From Acridotheres tristis (Eukaryota > Chordata > Aves > Passeriformes > Sturnidae), in assembly GCA_037013685.1 (NCBI GenBank), contig CM072894.1, forward strand, positions 17,788,949 through 17,852,948: DNA of 64,000 nucleotides, written 5' to 3'. Shown one piece after another: positions 23,424-35,400 of the stretch (within the stretch, counting starts at the first letter, position 1; every line of letters begins with the position of its first letter). The translations under genes were made by a program, and so were the position numbers. A model generated the notes under the pieces. It worked only from the letters and a program-made list of their open reading frames with translations, did not search any database and was not told the DNA's origin.

Positions 23424-23799
23424 GTTCTCGGCCCGCGGGGCGGGATCGCCTTTCTCCCCCGCTCCAGGCTCGCTCTCGGCAGGGCGTGCAGCCTTGCAGG
23501 GCCAGGCCCGTGCCGGGTTTATCTCAAACCCCCGCCCTGCCGGCGAGAGGTGAAGCGAAGTGGGGAAAGGCACGAGCGGCCCTTTGCTCCTTGGCACCCG
23601 AGCGAGGCAGGCCGAGGCCTCCCGGAGGTGCCCCGCGCTTCCCCGGCAGCCGCAGCGCCGTTTCCGCAGACGCCGGGCGGGGACGGCCCTCCACCGCATC
23701 CCCGTGGCCCGCCGGGTACTGTAGTTTTTCCGCGGGCGGAATCGCGCGGCGCGCCCGGACTTCACCTCCCGCCGTGCCCCGCGGAGCGCCGCCGCCGCT

Positions 23800-23951
23800 C
23801 CTGGGCGGGCCGGGCCGGCTGAGGCGGCCGCGTGGTGCCCGCGGGTGGCGGGCGGAGCGCGGTCACCCTCCCGTACGGGAGCGCTGCGGCCTTGGAGCTG
23901 ATAAGGCACTGCTCTGAGGACAGGGCAGGAGCCGGCGCTGCGCAGGGCTCG
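23800..23951 (+). other. METTL8: Presumed METTL8 first exon (5' end), boundary uncertain
   Basis: The GC-rich sequence ends in GGGCTCG|GTGAGA, the best donor facing the METTL8 direction in the island. Joined to the acceptor at 29,276 it keeps the METTL8 frame open back to a TAA at about 23,899 without an ATG. The transcription start is not visible, and the left limit given is arbitrary. RNA reads across 23,951 to 29,276 would settle it. Confidence 0.35.
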
Positions 23952-26900
23952 GTGAGAATCGTCGGCAGCAGCCGCCGGCCGGTCCCGCGGAGCCACCCGC
24001 GCACCAGGAGCTCTGCCCCGGCCGGGCTCCCCGCCGATCCTGCGCTGAAGGATGCGGGCGCTCGACGTGCGGGGCGTGCAGATGGAAGCATTGTACCAGT
24101 CGGGTTTTTTTAAATAAAGGCAGGAAAGTGTTGTTAGTGGTAGCTAGTTAAGGACAAGTGGGAACTGGTATCTTCTTTCTTTTAAAATGTTCCTGCTGTA
24201 GAGCTCAGCCGTCGGGGCTGGGCGCGGGGCATTCCCGGGGGTGAACGCCCGGCCTGGCACCTGCGAGCCTTTGGGCACCGGCTGTGAGCCTTTCTGGGTA
24301 CGGCGGTGTGGGATTGAGTGTACCGGGACCTGGGGGGAAGGTTAAAGGATTTGTTGAAACCCCTTTAAAAAATGCAAGTCAACAGAAACTTCTTAAGATG
24401 TGTGACACTTCATTTTTATATTTTTAGAGCTGCATCCCAAATGTTGGCACAGTCATCAATCGCTTCTTGCCGGCAAAGCAACTGAAGTGGACAGACTTGA
24501 TTCTTTTCCTTGCCAGAGCCCAGGAGCCCAAATGGGGTAATCGAAAATTGCTGATCTTTTTGTGTGCCCATATCTGTTCTTCGGAATCTGAGTGGAACCT
24601 TGAATCTTCACTGATACTGAAGGAGAGTCCTTTAAGTTTTCAGTGCTTTGCAGTTGCTGCTTGAAGGCAGCTAAACGCAAACACAATGGTTGCAGTTGCT
24701 CCTTCAAAGAGCTGATTAGTGCAGCAAGTGGAGCATACTGTCCAGTGGATTTGCAACATCACCAGTGACTTCAGAGCTGGCAAGGCACATTGTAGCTCAT
24801 CAAAGTCCCCATAGACATCCAGAGTCCTTTGCAAGAATGTAAATGGATGAGGTTCTTGAATATAAATTGTAGACAGTAGTAAAATTTATGCTGCTCTATC
24901 CCAATTCTCATCACCTTTAATAAAAAAACCCATAGTTGGTGTTGAGGCAAATAATCTTTTGTTAGGCAATACATTTAAATACTCAGTATTTTGTAGATAA
25001 TATGGTTAAAATATTTTAAGTGATTGCATTTGGAGGTTTAGTTATATTTTCACTGTGCAAGTATGTGTATATATACACATAAAGTCTCACTAGCTCTTTT
25101 TTTTTCTTTTTCCTCCTTCCTGTGTAAGTAGCAGCCAGCAGAGGGTGTGCAGGGCAACTAGGAGCCCTTCTTTGATTATTCAAGTAAATGTTTCCAGTAA
25201 ATCTGCAGGATTTATCTCTCCTTCTCTCTCATAGCATAAACTATTTCCTCTTTGCTTGACTATTTTTACAGGCTCCCTTGCAGCTTGTGGAAGAACAAGC
25301 ACATCTCACTCAGCACATGTATATGTGATTAAAATCATATCTGGTGGGGCAGGTTTGTTTGTTTTTATCTGCTTTGCTTTTTAACTAATTTTAACTTTGT
25401 TGTCTCTTTAGGAATCAGAATAAATCAAAATTTTTTTCTTTTGTTTTTTCTTTCCCCCTGGGAGGCACTGCTCTGCAGCGGTTTTACTGAAGTTGCTGTA
25501 TGCTCACAGGGAGGTCTACACCATTCCTGGTGCATGAGAAAGGAAAACAGTTGAAATTTTTAGATCTGCTGAGTTTGAGAAGTTGTGAAATACCCTGTTG
25601 TTTCAAATGTGCATAATTTTTTGCAAGTATATAACTGAAAAACTAATCATGAAGCCCCAAGAGGGCATGATTAGTCACTTGGTCAAATAGAATAGAATTA
25701 AGCACTTGGTTAATGAATTAGTCCGATTGATAGTAAAGTCACCCCACCCAGATTAGAAATATTATTATGTATGTATTTAAAAAAATAACTACTGGTAATT
25801 CATAGTTACATGAATTCTGTGTTACCATTATCTTGAATTTTTTTTTTCCTTTCTGTCCCCGATAGCCACTTGCATCTCTGTTGTGTAAGGTGTTTTGAGT
25901 TTTGGTCGTGTTTGATGGTGATAATACAGATTAGCAAGGCTTTACAGAAGAGCATTGGGGATTAAGGGTCATATGTTGTCTAGATAAACTTCTAGGTACC
26001 AAGCAGAAGTAATTGTATGAAGTCAGTTGTTTCCCGAATACTTTTCTGTATGGAATGGGAACGTAACAAAAGCTGCACATACTGTTCCTAATATAGGCTA
26101 TTTTTGTCCTTATAACAGAGACTCTACAAGTAGACTTAGTGATTGTTAGATTTGTAGTTGGAGGCCAAATGTCAAAATATTTTCATCCAATAAATTCATT
26201 AAATTAGGTTCTTGGACAAAAGTAACAGATTATTCCTGTTCTTTTTGTTTTGGTTTTTTTTTCCCTCTGACATTTCTCACGATTGGTACTTTTAAAGAAT
26301 TTTACTCATCACTTAAGTGGTTTACATGTGTTTTGGGGTGTAATTCACAGTTAAAAAATGTTAAAGCAGTTCTTTTCTCCTGAATCTAATTTTTCTTCTA
26401 TGGGTGTGACTGCTCAGGGTTTTAATGACAACATCAATTAATTTAATGCTAACTTCAGATCTGGTTGGCAGTTGATGTGTGTTACATTCTTCTACATGTT
26501 CACCTGCAAAAAGCTATACTAAAGATGCTGTGTTTACTTGTTTGAGGAGGGAAGGAGTTTTAAGTTTGTTTCTTAAAATTTCTTAGTTAAACTGAGGACC
26601 TGATCTGTACTTGTAACAATGACAGAATTGTAAAGTCTAAAAGGCAGTCCTCCACAGGGAAACAAGGACTTCCATGTTGCTCTTCAACATGGTTATCAAG
26701 TACATTGTTTCTTTAAAGGGTTTTTTTTCCCCTGAAAATAGCTATGCTGCCACAAAAGTAAGTAATTTTAAATGTAATTCACTTTGACGTTAATTTCGTT
26801 AAAGATGAAAGTTGAATTATTTTGATTAATAATCAAAATTAAAGTATTCCTGACTGTGACTGTCAACAGGGAAAGAGCTCCTAATTCTTTCAGGCAACAT

Positions 26901-29275
26901 TTCTTGCTGCCATAATTTCAGGGTACGATCATATTACCTGATAACAAGAAAGAGTGTTTGCCTGTTTCATTAACAAACTTCAGTTAAACAGTCAAGCAGT
27001 GACTTGCTTCAGAAAATATAATTTAGGCTTACAAGTGATTTAATGCTTTTTGAGCTTTTAGTAGCCATGTTGCCCACGAATCTCATGATCTGTGCATGAC
27101 TTCTAACTCTCAGGGATATACATGCATGTCTCAAGGGAGTTCGTTTGCATTTAACATTGATTGCAGCAGTAAAATTCCTCACCTTCCCCACTTGCCTTGC
27201 ATTTTCAGAATTTATCTGCTAAAATTGTTCAATTATCACTCTTTTTCATAGAAAGGCTTGCATAGCTGGATTTTACTGATGTAAGATCATCTTAGTCATC
27301 TGACTATAGTTCCCATCTGTGCATCTTTTCATGTTCTTATTGAGATATTTAGAAAGCAAAGAAAAATTATGTGACTAGCCTAGCAGCTGAATCATTGTAT
27401 TTTATGGTGAATATCAATGCTGGCACAGGAAATGCAAGATACTAACTCAGGTCTTTCCAAATAATTGAGGGAGGAAGAGGATTTGTAAACAGTTTGCAAT
27501 GTAATAATGGAATCTTTATCCAAGCATTTCTATAATTTCATAATAATAATTTTGAATTGTGGTTTTGGGGTTTTGGAGGACTTTCTATTTGTTTTTATTT
27601 TCAAAAAAATTATTTTTCATTGCCTTTATGTAAATTACACATTTTGCAGAAATTGTCATGATGTCTTAATTTTCGTGTCTCATTATTTCATTATATCCCA
27701 TATATGTTAATAATTATGGATTATGTTATGAAAAACGCATACATATTTTCAAATAAAAACCATGAACAACTTGTAGTAATTGAAGTATAAATTGGAATTG
27801 TTTTAGTTGCTGAGCCACATTAAAAAAAAAAAACAACCAAACGATAAACTCATTAATATTAGAAGAAGTTTTGATTTTTTTTAATAGGCCTAAATATTAC
27901 ATTTTCACTGTATGTCAGTGCTTCCATGTCCTGGTAACATTGCAGTCTCAGTAGCCAATGGTTTTATTTGGCATTGTCGACCATAAGGCAAACTCCGTTT
28001 TATTTAATCTTTGACAAATAAAAAGAAATTTTAATCTTCTTTCCTTTTTCTTTTCTTTCTGTAAGCTTAAAATGAATAAACAATGCCCTTTTAAAAGCAT
28101 GACTCATTCAAAAGTGCATGTTAAATGAGGAATTGTTCATTTAATTGACGTGATTCCTTTGCCAGTCTTTGTATTGATGTGTACACATTAATAATTTTCG
28201 ATTCACAGTACAAGACTTGTGATCAAATACTACTGTTTTCCTCGAGATAAAAATCTTTGTTTTGCAACCAATTTGCACAGAATGTTTTTAGTAGTATCTT
28301 ATGCCTGTTCTTTTGTAACTATGTATTGTATTTCCAGTGCATTAAATTTGTAGGTGTGTTTTTTACAGAAGCAGCATTGCAAAAAAAGAAGAGAAAAAGG
28401 CAGGAGAAAATAGGATTTAGAATCATTTTAAGGAGAAAAGAACAAAAGCCCATCAGGGTAAAAGTAGTAGGAGGGGTATTTCCTTTTGCTCATCTCGTTG
28501 AAAGCCTATGTTAACAAGAATAGAAAAAAAAAACCCCAAAAATGCTAATACTAGCTACACACTTTTTTCTTTCATTATTGATCCTCTATGAAGATATTCC
28601 AAGTAAAGTAAAATATAGCAATATAAGATAAACTGACACATGTAATAAAAAAATCTGAATCACTTTTTAATTTCCATTAATAGAAATTAAATATGTATAA
28701 CCATTACATTTCAAAGACAGCACTGAACAGGGATCAGGAGAATACATGGCAGAAATTTTGGATGGCTTTATATGGATTATGTTTACACTTTAAAAAAGTT
28801 ATTTAATTTCCTATTAAAAAGTATAAAACCATAGTGGCCATTCCAGAGTGAAATCTTTTGAAGAAGGTGAGTGGGGTGAAAAATGTCAATTTTGCTGACA
28901 GTGTGTACTCACTAGAAGAAGTGGGTTCTTTATTGATCATTTCTTGCTTGCGTTCATAAAGGTACAGTATCAGTCTTGGGTTATTATTTTACTGTGTATT
29001 TCTTTTCCTTCCCCTCCCTGATAGGACTTTGAAATGATACCAGATAATTTATCTTTTGAATTGTTTCATTCCAATAGCCTACTTTGGGATTATTTGGGCT
29101 TTCAGCACGCTGAAGGGATGTTGCCGTTTTCTAAAATGCATTTGAATTGTTATTTTAGTAAATGATTTTTAGTAAATCTGATACCTGTTCCTGGTTATTC
29201 GACCAATCTCTCATGTAAGTGACATAAACAATTAGGTTACTGCAAAACTGTAATTTCAGTTAAATGTGTTTTCAG
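23952..29275 (+). other. METTL8 intron 1 (presumed)
   Basis: About 5.3 kb. The first 370 bases are still CpG island; the rest is AT-rich with homopolymer T runs and no recognised coding sequence or clear repeat. An undetected 5' exon carrying the METTL8 start codon could lie here. Confidence 0.6.
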
Positions 29276-29431
29276 GTCTCTCAACACAGGGAACTTCATT
29301 ACAAGGCTTTCTGCTTTATGTCTGAGGAAAACCAAGATGCAACACAGGCACCAAAGTAATAGACGGCCAGCAGTTCCACTTGGATCACGGATTTTAACTG
29401 ATCCTTCTAAGGTCTTTGAGCATAACATGTG
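29276..29431 (+). CDS. METTL8: METTL8 first recognised coding exon
   Basis: After a TGTTTTCAG acceptor the conserved frame reads [20 protein letters not shown], then [20 protein letters not shown] and [11 protein letters not shown], ending TG|GTGAGA. Human has NMIWRNSISCLRL, then [19 protein letters not shown]. The only in-frame ATG is 29,337-29,339; the residues before it align with the human N-terminus, whose first Met codon is GGG here. The part before the ATG is rich in Arg, Ser, Thr and Leu with no acidic residue, as in a mitochondrial presequence. Confidence 0.9.
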
Positions 29432-32400
29432 GTGAGATGTTTCTTCAAGGCTGATTTTCATATAATTTTGTGTACTATTTACTTTGATGAATAATGGTGT
29501 AGGTGTATAAAACGTGGTGCTGCCAGAATAGCACATCAGAAGGTTGCCCTAGAGGAAACCTGAGACTGTCACAAGTAATCTGACAGTTATGAGCTCTCAG
29601 TGACTTGCTTTAAAAGTTCCCAAGCAAATAGTTAGTCAAGGAGTGAAAGGCAAAATATTATTATGGATCAGTAATCAATTAGGAGACAGAGACTGCAGAG
29701 GTAAGATAGTCCCTGTTATTTAAAATGGCAGAAAGTTTCTAGGTACAATAACATTGCATACTGGATTAGCACCCTAGCCTAAAACTGACACCGTTTTGAA
29801 AGGAGCATGTAAATTACTCCTATTCTTGTAAAGGTGTACCGAAGATGTTACAGATAACTGAGCAGAAATTTTCACACACTGCAATTATCAAAAAAAAAAT
29901 CTTAACATAAATAAGCAATGTAATAGCAGAGAAGACATCAATTTGTAAATGCTGACAGGAATAAGAATTGCCCTGATTTGCAACATCTTGATCTCTAAAA
30001 GATGGTTTCGTGTTAATGGGTGCTCAGAAAAGAATGAGACTGCTAGTCAACACACAAATGAGACTGAAAAGCCTATGATTTTTGATTGTGGAATGGAGAT
30101 GAACAAAAACCAGTAAGTGATACAGAAAGTGTTAGAAGGATAGAAGATTATCTAAGTCTATTTAGAAAGTAGAATATCTGGTCTCCGAAATAGCTACCCA
30201 AGATATATGGGAGACCAGGAATTTCTATTCCTAAATTTCATCATTAAACCAAAGGAATATTTGTTCAGAAGTGAGAGATTTAGAAGCTATACAAAAAATG
30301 ACTTCTTATAAAATTTTAACGTATTTTTGAATTCTGTCACCAATTTTGAGAGCAAAGGTTTAGGAAAATTAGGAAGAGGGACTGCTTGTGGCTAACAATA
30401 ACCAATGGGTAATATAACACAGGAGTAATGTGACACATTTCAGGGCTTAAGATGACTTCATAGAAGTCATCTGCAATTCTTTTACTTTCCTCAGAGTTGC
30501 CTTCTGCTATTAGCTGTCAGAGAAGTTACTGGACAAGCTTTTAACTTGCCGGGGTTTTTAAAATATTTTTTATAACCCATGTTATTGTTCCACTTTGCTT
30601 TTTAATTGGAATGATTTCAAAATATTCTCTATATCAATATTCTGATGAATAAAAAGTCCTAAGAATATGATACAGAAGATTTTCTTTTTGTTGATAAACT
30701 AGTATCTTCATAACTCCTTTTAGTCTTTAAATTTGGGCTTAACTGATTAGTTAGATACACAACTAGATTTGTCACCTGTTAGTTCTAAACTAGATGTCCC
30801 CAAACTGTGGTCCCTAACACTTATCACTTTAAGGCTAAGTTTGGAGTTGGCTGTGCTTCCTTAGTCAAGGAAGCTGGAAGCTGCCTGAATGTGCTAGGAG
30901 TGTAAAGTTTGTCTCTGTATTTCATAAATCTATATGCAGTGTAGTTCTTAAGCATCTTCCAGGCTTAGTCCTTCCTGCTTGGTGGATGAATCCTTTTCAT
31001 ATGTAAATGCTGATTGAAATATAGACTATATAATCAAGGTGGGAAAAGATTTTAAGAAAAGGGCCACCCTTTTTCTGTAACATTGGGTTTTGATGAAACT
31101 GTTTTATTATTTCCTTCAAAAAATTGATTATGTGTAGCTTCAGTTTTTCCTGCTATCCTTTGATGACAGTCTAACACAGAGTTATCAAACATTGATGCAG
31201 GTGGTTGGGATGGGTTGTGAAGATGGAAGTGAAAGAAACAGGGCTGTTCAGAAAGTGGATCTTTGAAGGTGAATCTATGTGGCTCAGATGGGGAAACAGG
31301 GGAAACTGAATTGAAGTAGAGGTGCATGAAAGTTGTGATGGTCTTGATAAATCAAGAACCTGGCTATGACGTGGGGTAGGTCATTGTTTCTGAAGCCCAC
31401 TGCCTTGGCAGGATTCTCACTAGGGAGATAAGGAGAATTAGGATGAGTGGTGGTAGTGCTAAACAGATTATACAGGATGAGCATAAGATACTCACCTTCT
31501 CTAACATAGATGTATGATGTCCTTTTGTTTTCCACTTATCTTTGGTAGTTCATAAAGTGGCATTCTTTTTGTGGGAATTGGCAGAGAGCCAAGAGCTGCT
31601 ATCGTTGCTGCTAGAAATACTAAGTAAATTAAATTTGGGAACTAATGCTTTAGATGTTTATTGTGGTGCTTTACTGTCGTTTTGAGAGAGAAGTAATGAA
31701 TGATGCAAAACATGGGAGCAAAAAACGCCTGCTTCTATTCAGGTCAGTAATTGACACAGTTTTCACATTATCACAGAGATAATTAAACCCTAAGTTAGCA
31801 AACAAGTTAGTGGAAAAGGACAAAGTTGAATAGACTGAACTGAAAGCAGCGCTGTTTGATCTCATATCATGTTGGAGTCAGTAAGTCAGGGGTCTCTCTG
31901 AATTCTTCAGAGAGAGATCAGAGTGCAGGGGTTGAATTAAAGCCTTTGGAAGGAATGAGTAAGTGAGTAGATGGAATGAGTGAGTGAGTAGATAGAGTAA
32001 GTAGGTAAATGGAATAAGTTTTAAGTGCTTTTAGTGAGTAAAATGTCTTAGATGCCTGAGAGGTAGTACATGTTCTAGTGAAGGTTGAAAAACATACTAG
32101 TGTTTCCTTCGAGGCTCCAAGAACCCAGCTTCAGACATAATAGAGGTATAGTTAAGAATATTGCTTACATTTTTCAGTTAGAACAAGACAGACCATGTAC
32201 GTTACATAGTCTGTACGTAGCCTGGCGTGCTAAGAAACCAGAATTCTAATAGGTTAAGGAGTAGTGGTCCGAGTTTGTGTCTTAGCTAGCTGGGAAGTTC
32301 TATAAAAGAACATGCATTAGGGAGAGCTGGTGCTCTATGCCATGGCTTTATGCCACGTGCATTTTGCCACTGCATTTTGCCATTTTGCTTTATGCCATTG

Positions 32401-35400
32401 CTTTTGCCACTTGCTTTTATGCCATGTGCTCTTTCCACACGTGTGGTTGCTTTGCTTTGTTTTTGCCTTTGAGACTGATGTGCTTCTGCAATAATAACTA
32501 TTAACTTGCTTGGCTTTTTGAAGAAAATAACCTGACAATGTGGGTGCCTAAGAGCACCCAGAGGTTTTCAAAACCTCACCATATCAGGCCTACTCATGTT
32601 AACAGTTCCTGGTGTGGTTGAAACGGATAGCTTGCTTTGCTGCCCTCAGTGTTCAGCTTAAAACACTTCTGTTTTTAAACACTTCTGTGCTTAGAATTCT
32701 TATGTGTCATGTGTTCCTACCAACTTGTATTGCTGAAAGAGCTGCCTCATTTGAAACATCCATACTATGTAAATAATTTGTGTAAGAACTATGCAATGAC
32801 TACTCTTTTGTAAATTTTGATCAAGAAGTGCTGCAGCAGTATTATTTCAGATCCATATAGAAATTTCTACAAAAGCACCATAAGGTGCTTTATGAATTTT
32901 CAAGGAGGGGAAAAAAAGGGAAAAAAAAGGCTGTTAATGAAGATGAAGGGCTTCAGTCACCTTTAGTATTGTGTGTAGAACCCCTAAGGGCTCTGACAGA
33001 CACGCAATGATGGATTAAAATTGATCAGCTAAAGATTACAGTGCAGCAAGTCATCTCTCAGAAGGGCTGACTGTGTATTATTGCCATCTGAATAGTCCTT
33101 GGTTTCAGCTTGCTGGAATAGGCAAGGTCAAAACCAGTGATAGCAGTGAGGGAAGCAAGTCTTTCCAAGAGGATGTCTGCCTGGTAATGCTTCGGTCAAT
33201 CAGTTTTATTCTACTGCAGCGTGTCTGTCAGAGCCATGACACTGCACAGGAACATTTGGTATATGAACAAATACAGGAAGGGGAGAGGCAACCTGCTGGG
33301 GACAATAATGAGAAGTATTTCAGTAGAGAGGCGGAAATCAAGTCTGAGGCAAGCAGACAAATACATACCAATTAGTCTCCCACAATTAACAAAAGAGGAG
33401 CAGGGAAGGTCTAAGAATTAAATTACCTATATGTCACCAAGTACAGAAAAGGAAGATGCTCATTAGCTTTTAGAGACAATCAACTTTTCAAGTTGGCACC
33501 TTCTTCCTTTTCCCATAGTAACCAATGGAATTTTAGTCATGGGTTTGCAGTTAGCTGAGTTCAGTAGGATTAGGATCTCATAGATTACTTGAATTATATT
33601 ATCTAATTTAATCTGTTCAGACTGGACAATTTGGAGGGCCAGCTGATTGACTTTTGAAAACATCCTGCAGCACGTCTTTGGGCACTTCCCATTATGGTCT
33701 GATCCAAAGCAGAATCTGCAGAGAAGGCAGTTTAGTCATCAGGATCAGATTTGGGCTTGGTTCTGTGACCATGGATTAACATAACATTTAGGTAACCACT
33801 TTACACAAATATCGATGGCATAGACTTTGGAAACATTGCAGCATTGCTTGACTTTTCTTACAAACGTTTCATTTTGTTTTTTTAAAGATGTTACCTTTCT
33901 CTATTCCTCAGAAAAGTAAAATCCTGTTCATCTGTTCCACTATTCCAATTGAATAGGTGGATTATGCTCCCTGTTTCAAAACAGCTGATTTCTTTGCTAG
34001 TCTTTAGTTCCTCATCATAAACACTATTAATGTGAGTTGCTTCTTTCATTAGGGTGTTTATTGGTAGGTCTATTATTGTATTCAGCTAAATAAAGTTCTA
34101 ATGGGATAGTCAAAATACCCTCCTGTAAACACATTCAATTTGCAAGATGTATATAATCCTGTTATTAATCAAAGAAATGCATTCTACTTCAGTCTCTTTG
34201 TAGTTGGGGCACGTTTCTTAATAACTTGACTTTTACCTAACTAGTAATTAATTTTTATCTATCATACACTGAAACTTAGGTTTTAACTGTCAGTCTCCTT
34301 GTGGTCATTTGCTTGCACTCAAAAAATTAAAAAAAGATATTTGAGACAGTGTAGCTAATTGATGACTGTTCTTCCTGGGAAAAAATATTACGAAAAGCCC
34401 TATTGAAAAGCTGGTGCTTCATCTGCCTTTTGCAGGGACCACATGCAATGGTCACAGGAAGAAGAGGAGAATGCCAAGAAAAAAGCAACAGAGAACTCTC
34501 TTGTGAAAGTTCAGTCAGAAGACCAAGGTAACAAATTTCAAACTGCATAAAAATTCTTATTTTAATGCTCTTCATTAAAACATTTGGAGTTGCTGTAGAA
34601 TTCAGGAACATTCTTTTTATTTCTACATTCTTTTGTCTAAATTTTTTATTTGTTTTTGTGGGTTTTTTCCCTTTGTTGCCTCAAAAGATCTCACAGTGTG
34701 TTTTTCTGACAACACAGTTACTTATTTGAACAATTTTACAATTAGAGTGGCAATAGACTCCGTGTAAAACAAGTGCATCAGTATGGTGCAGTTGTTCTGA
34801 CCTCTTTTGCAGTCCTCCAGAATACAACTTCTACTACACGAGGCTTTTACAGAATCAAAGGGATTGAATTTGCATTCAGCTAGGGTGCTGGGGATAAAGA
34901 TTCCCATGTACAATATTCAAATGCTTTTTAGTGCTTTGTGAACTATTTAGAGAGCTTGTGTTTGTACATTGCACTGTATTTCACTTAAATGCCATGAAAG
35001 TTGCAGTGGTCCTGGCTGGTCCCAGATTGCTGCCTTTGCCAGGCTGAGCTAGGAGTGCTTCAGGAATCAGTGTGTTCACTTGAAGGTATTCCAATCCATC
35101 CTGTACAGTCTGCTCTGCAAGGGATTAAGGAGTTTTGTGCCTGTCTTCAGAAGGGAAATTTAATGTATTCTTGGTTTCTGAAGGGTGATAGCTCTAGGTT
35201 CAAACTGGCAAACTAAACCATAGACTAAACTCTAGGGTAGTTATGAATGCTAAAGCTGGAATATATACTTGATAGTAGCATAGAAGACTGGATTCTTAAT
35301 TTGTTGTTTTGTTAGAAAGATATTCTGAAAGTGGTTACTTGGATATCCTGTGCCTCAGTTTACTTAGCATGTCGTGAATCTGTCAGATAATGTCATTATG

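Larger units (their letters stand above)
23130..24320. promoter_or_regulatory. CpG island, shared bidirectional promoter of DCAF17 and METTL8
   Basis: GC content and CpG density jump sharply here against AT-rich flanks. The island covers DCAF17 exon 1 and the presumed METTL8 5' end, so the divergent starts lie within about 0.5 kb. A GGGTACTGTAGTTTTTCC segment at 23,714-23,731 reads AACTACAGTACCC on the minus strand, similar to the ZNF143 element ACTACAATTCCC. GCGCTGCGCA at about 23,935-23,944 is NRF1-like. There is no TATA box in a useful place. Long open frames across the island on both strands are typical of GC-rich sequence and are not genes. Confidence 0.85.
29432..34435 (+). other. METTL8 intron 2
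   Basis: About 5 kb. It contains a candidate LTR at about 31.87-32.54 kb with TTTTGCCA-type repeats and GAGT-rich sequence (31,955-32,020). No extra exon was recognised. Confidence 0.8.

Noticed and set aside
23112..24113. Several long open frames on both strands of the CpG island (up to 294 codons).
   Set aside because: GC-rich sequence has few stop codons. The frames are Arg/Pro/Gly/Ala-rich, resemble no protein, and run across the real DCAF17 exon 1 in wrong frames.
32335..32538. Minus-strand open frame with a repeated His/Lys/Trp pattern.
   Set aside because: It is the reverse reading of the TTTTGCCA repeat block; it has no start context and no similarity to a known protein.
33073..33421. 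Two plus-strand open frames inside METTL8 intron 2, considered as an extra METTL8 exon.
   Set aside because: The flanking exons (29,276-29,431 and 34,436-34,527) join in phase and in register with human METTL8, so no exon is missing there, and the frames match nothing.
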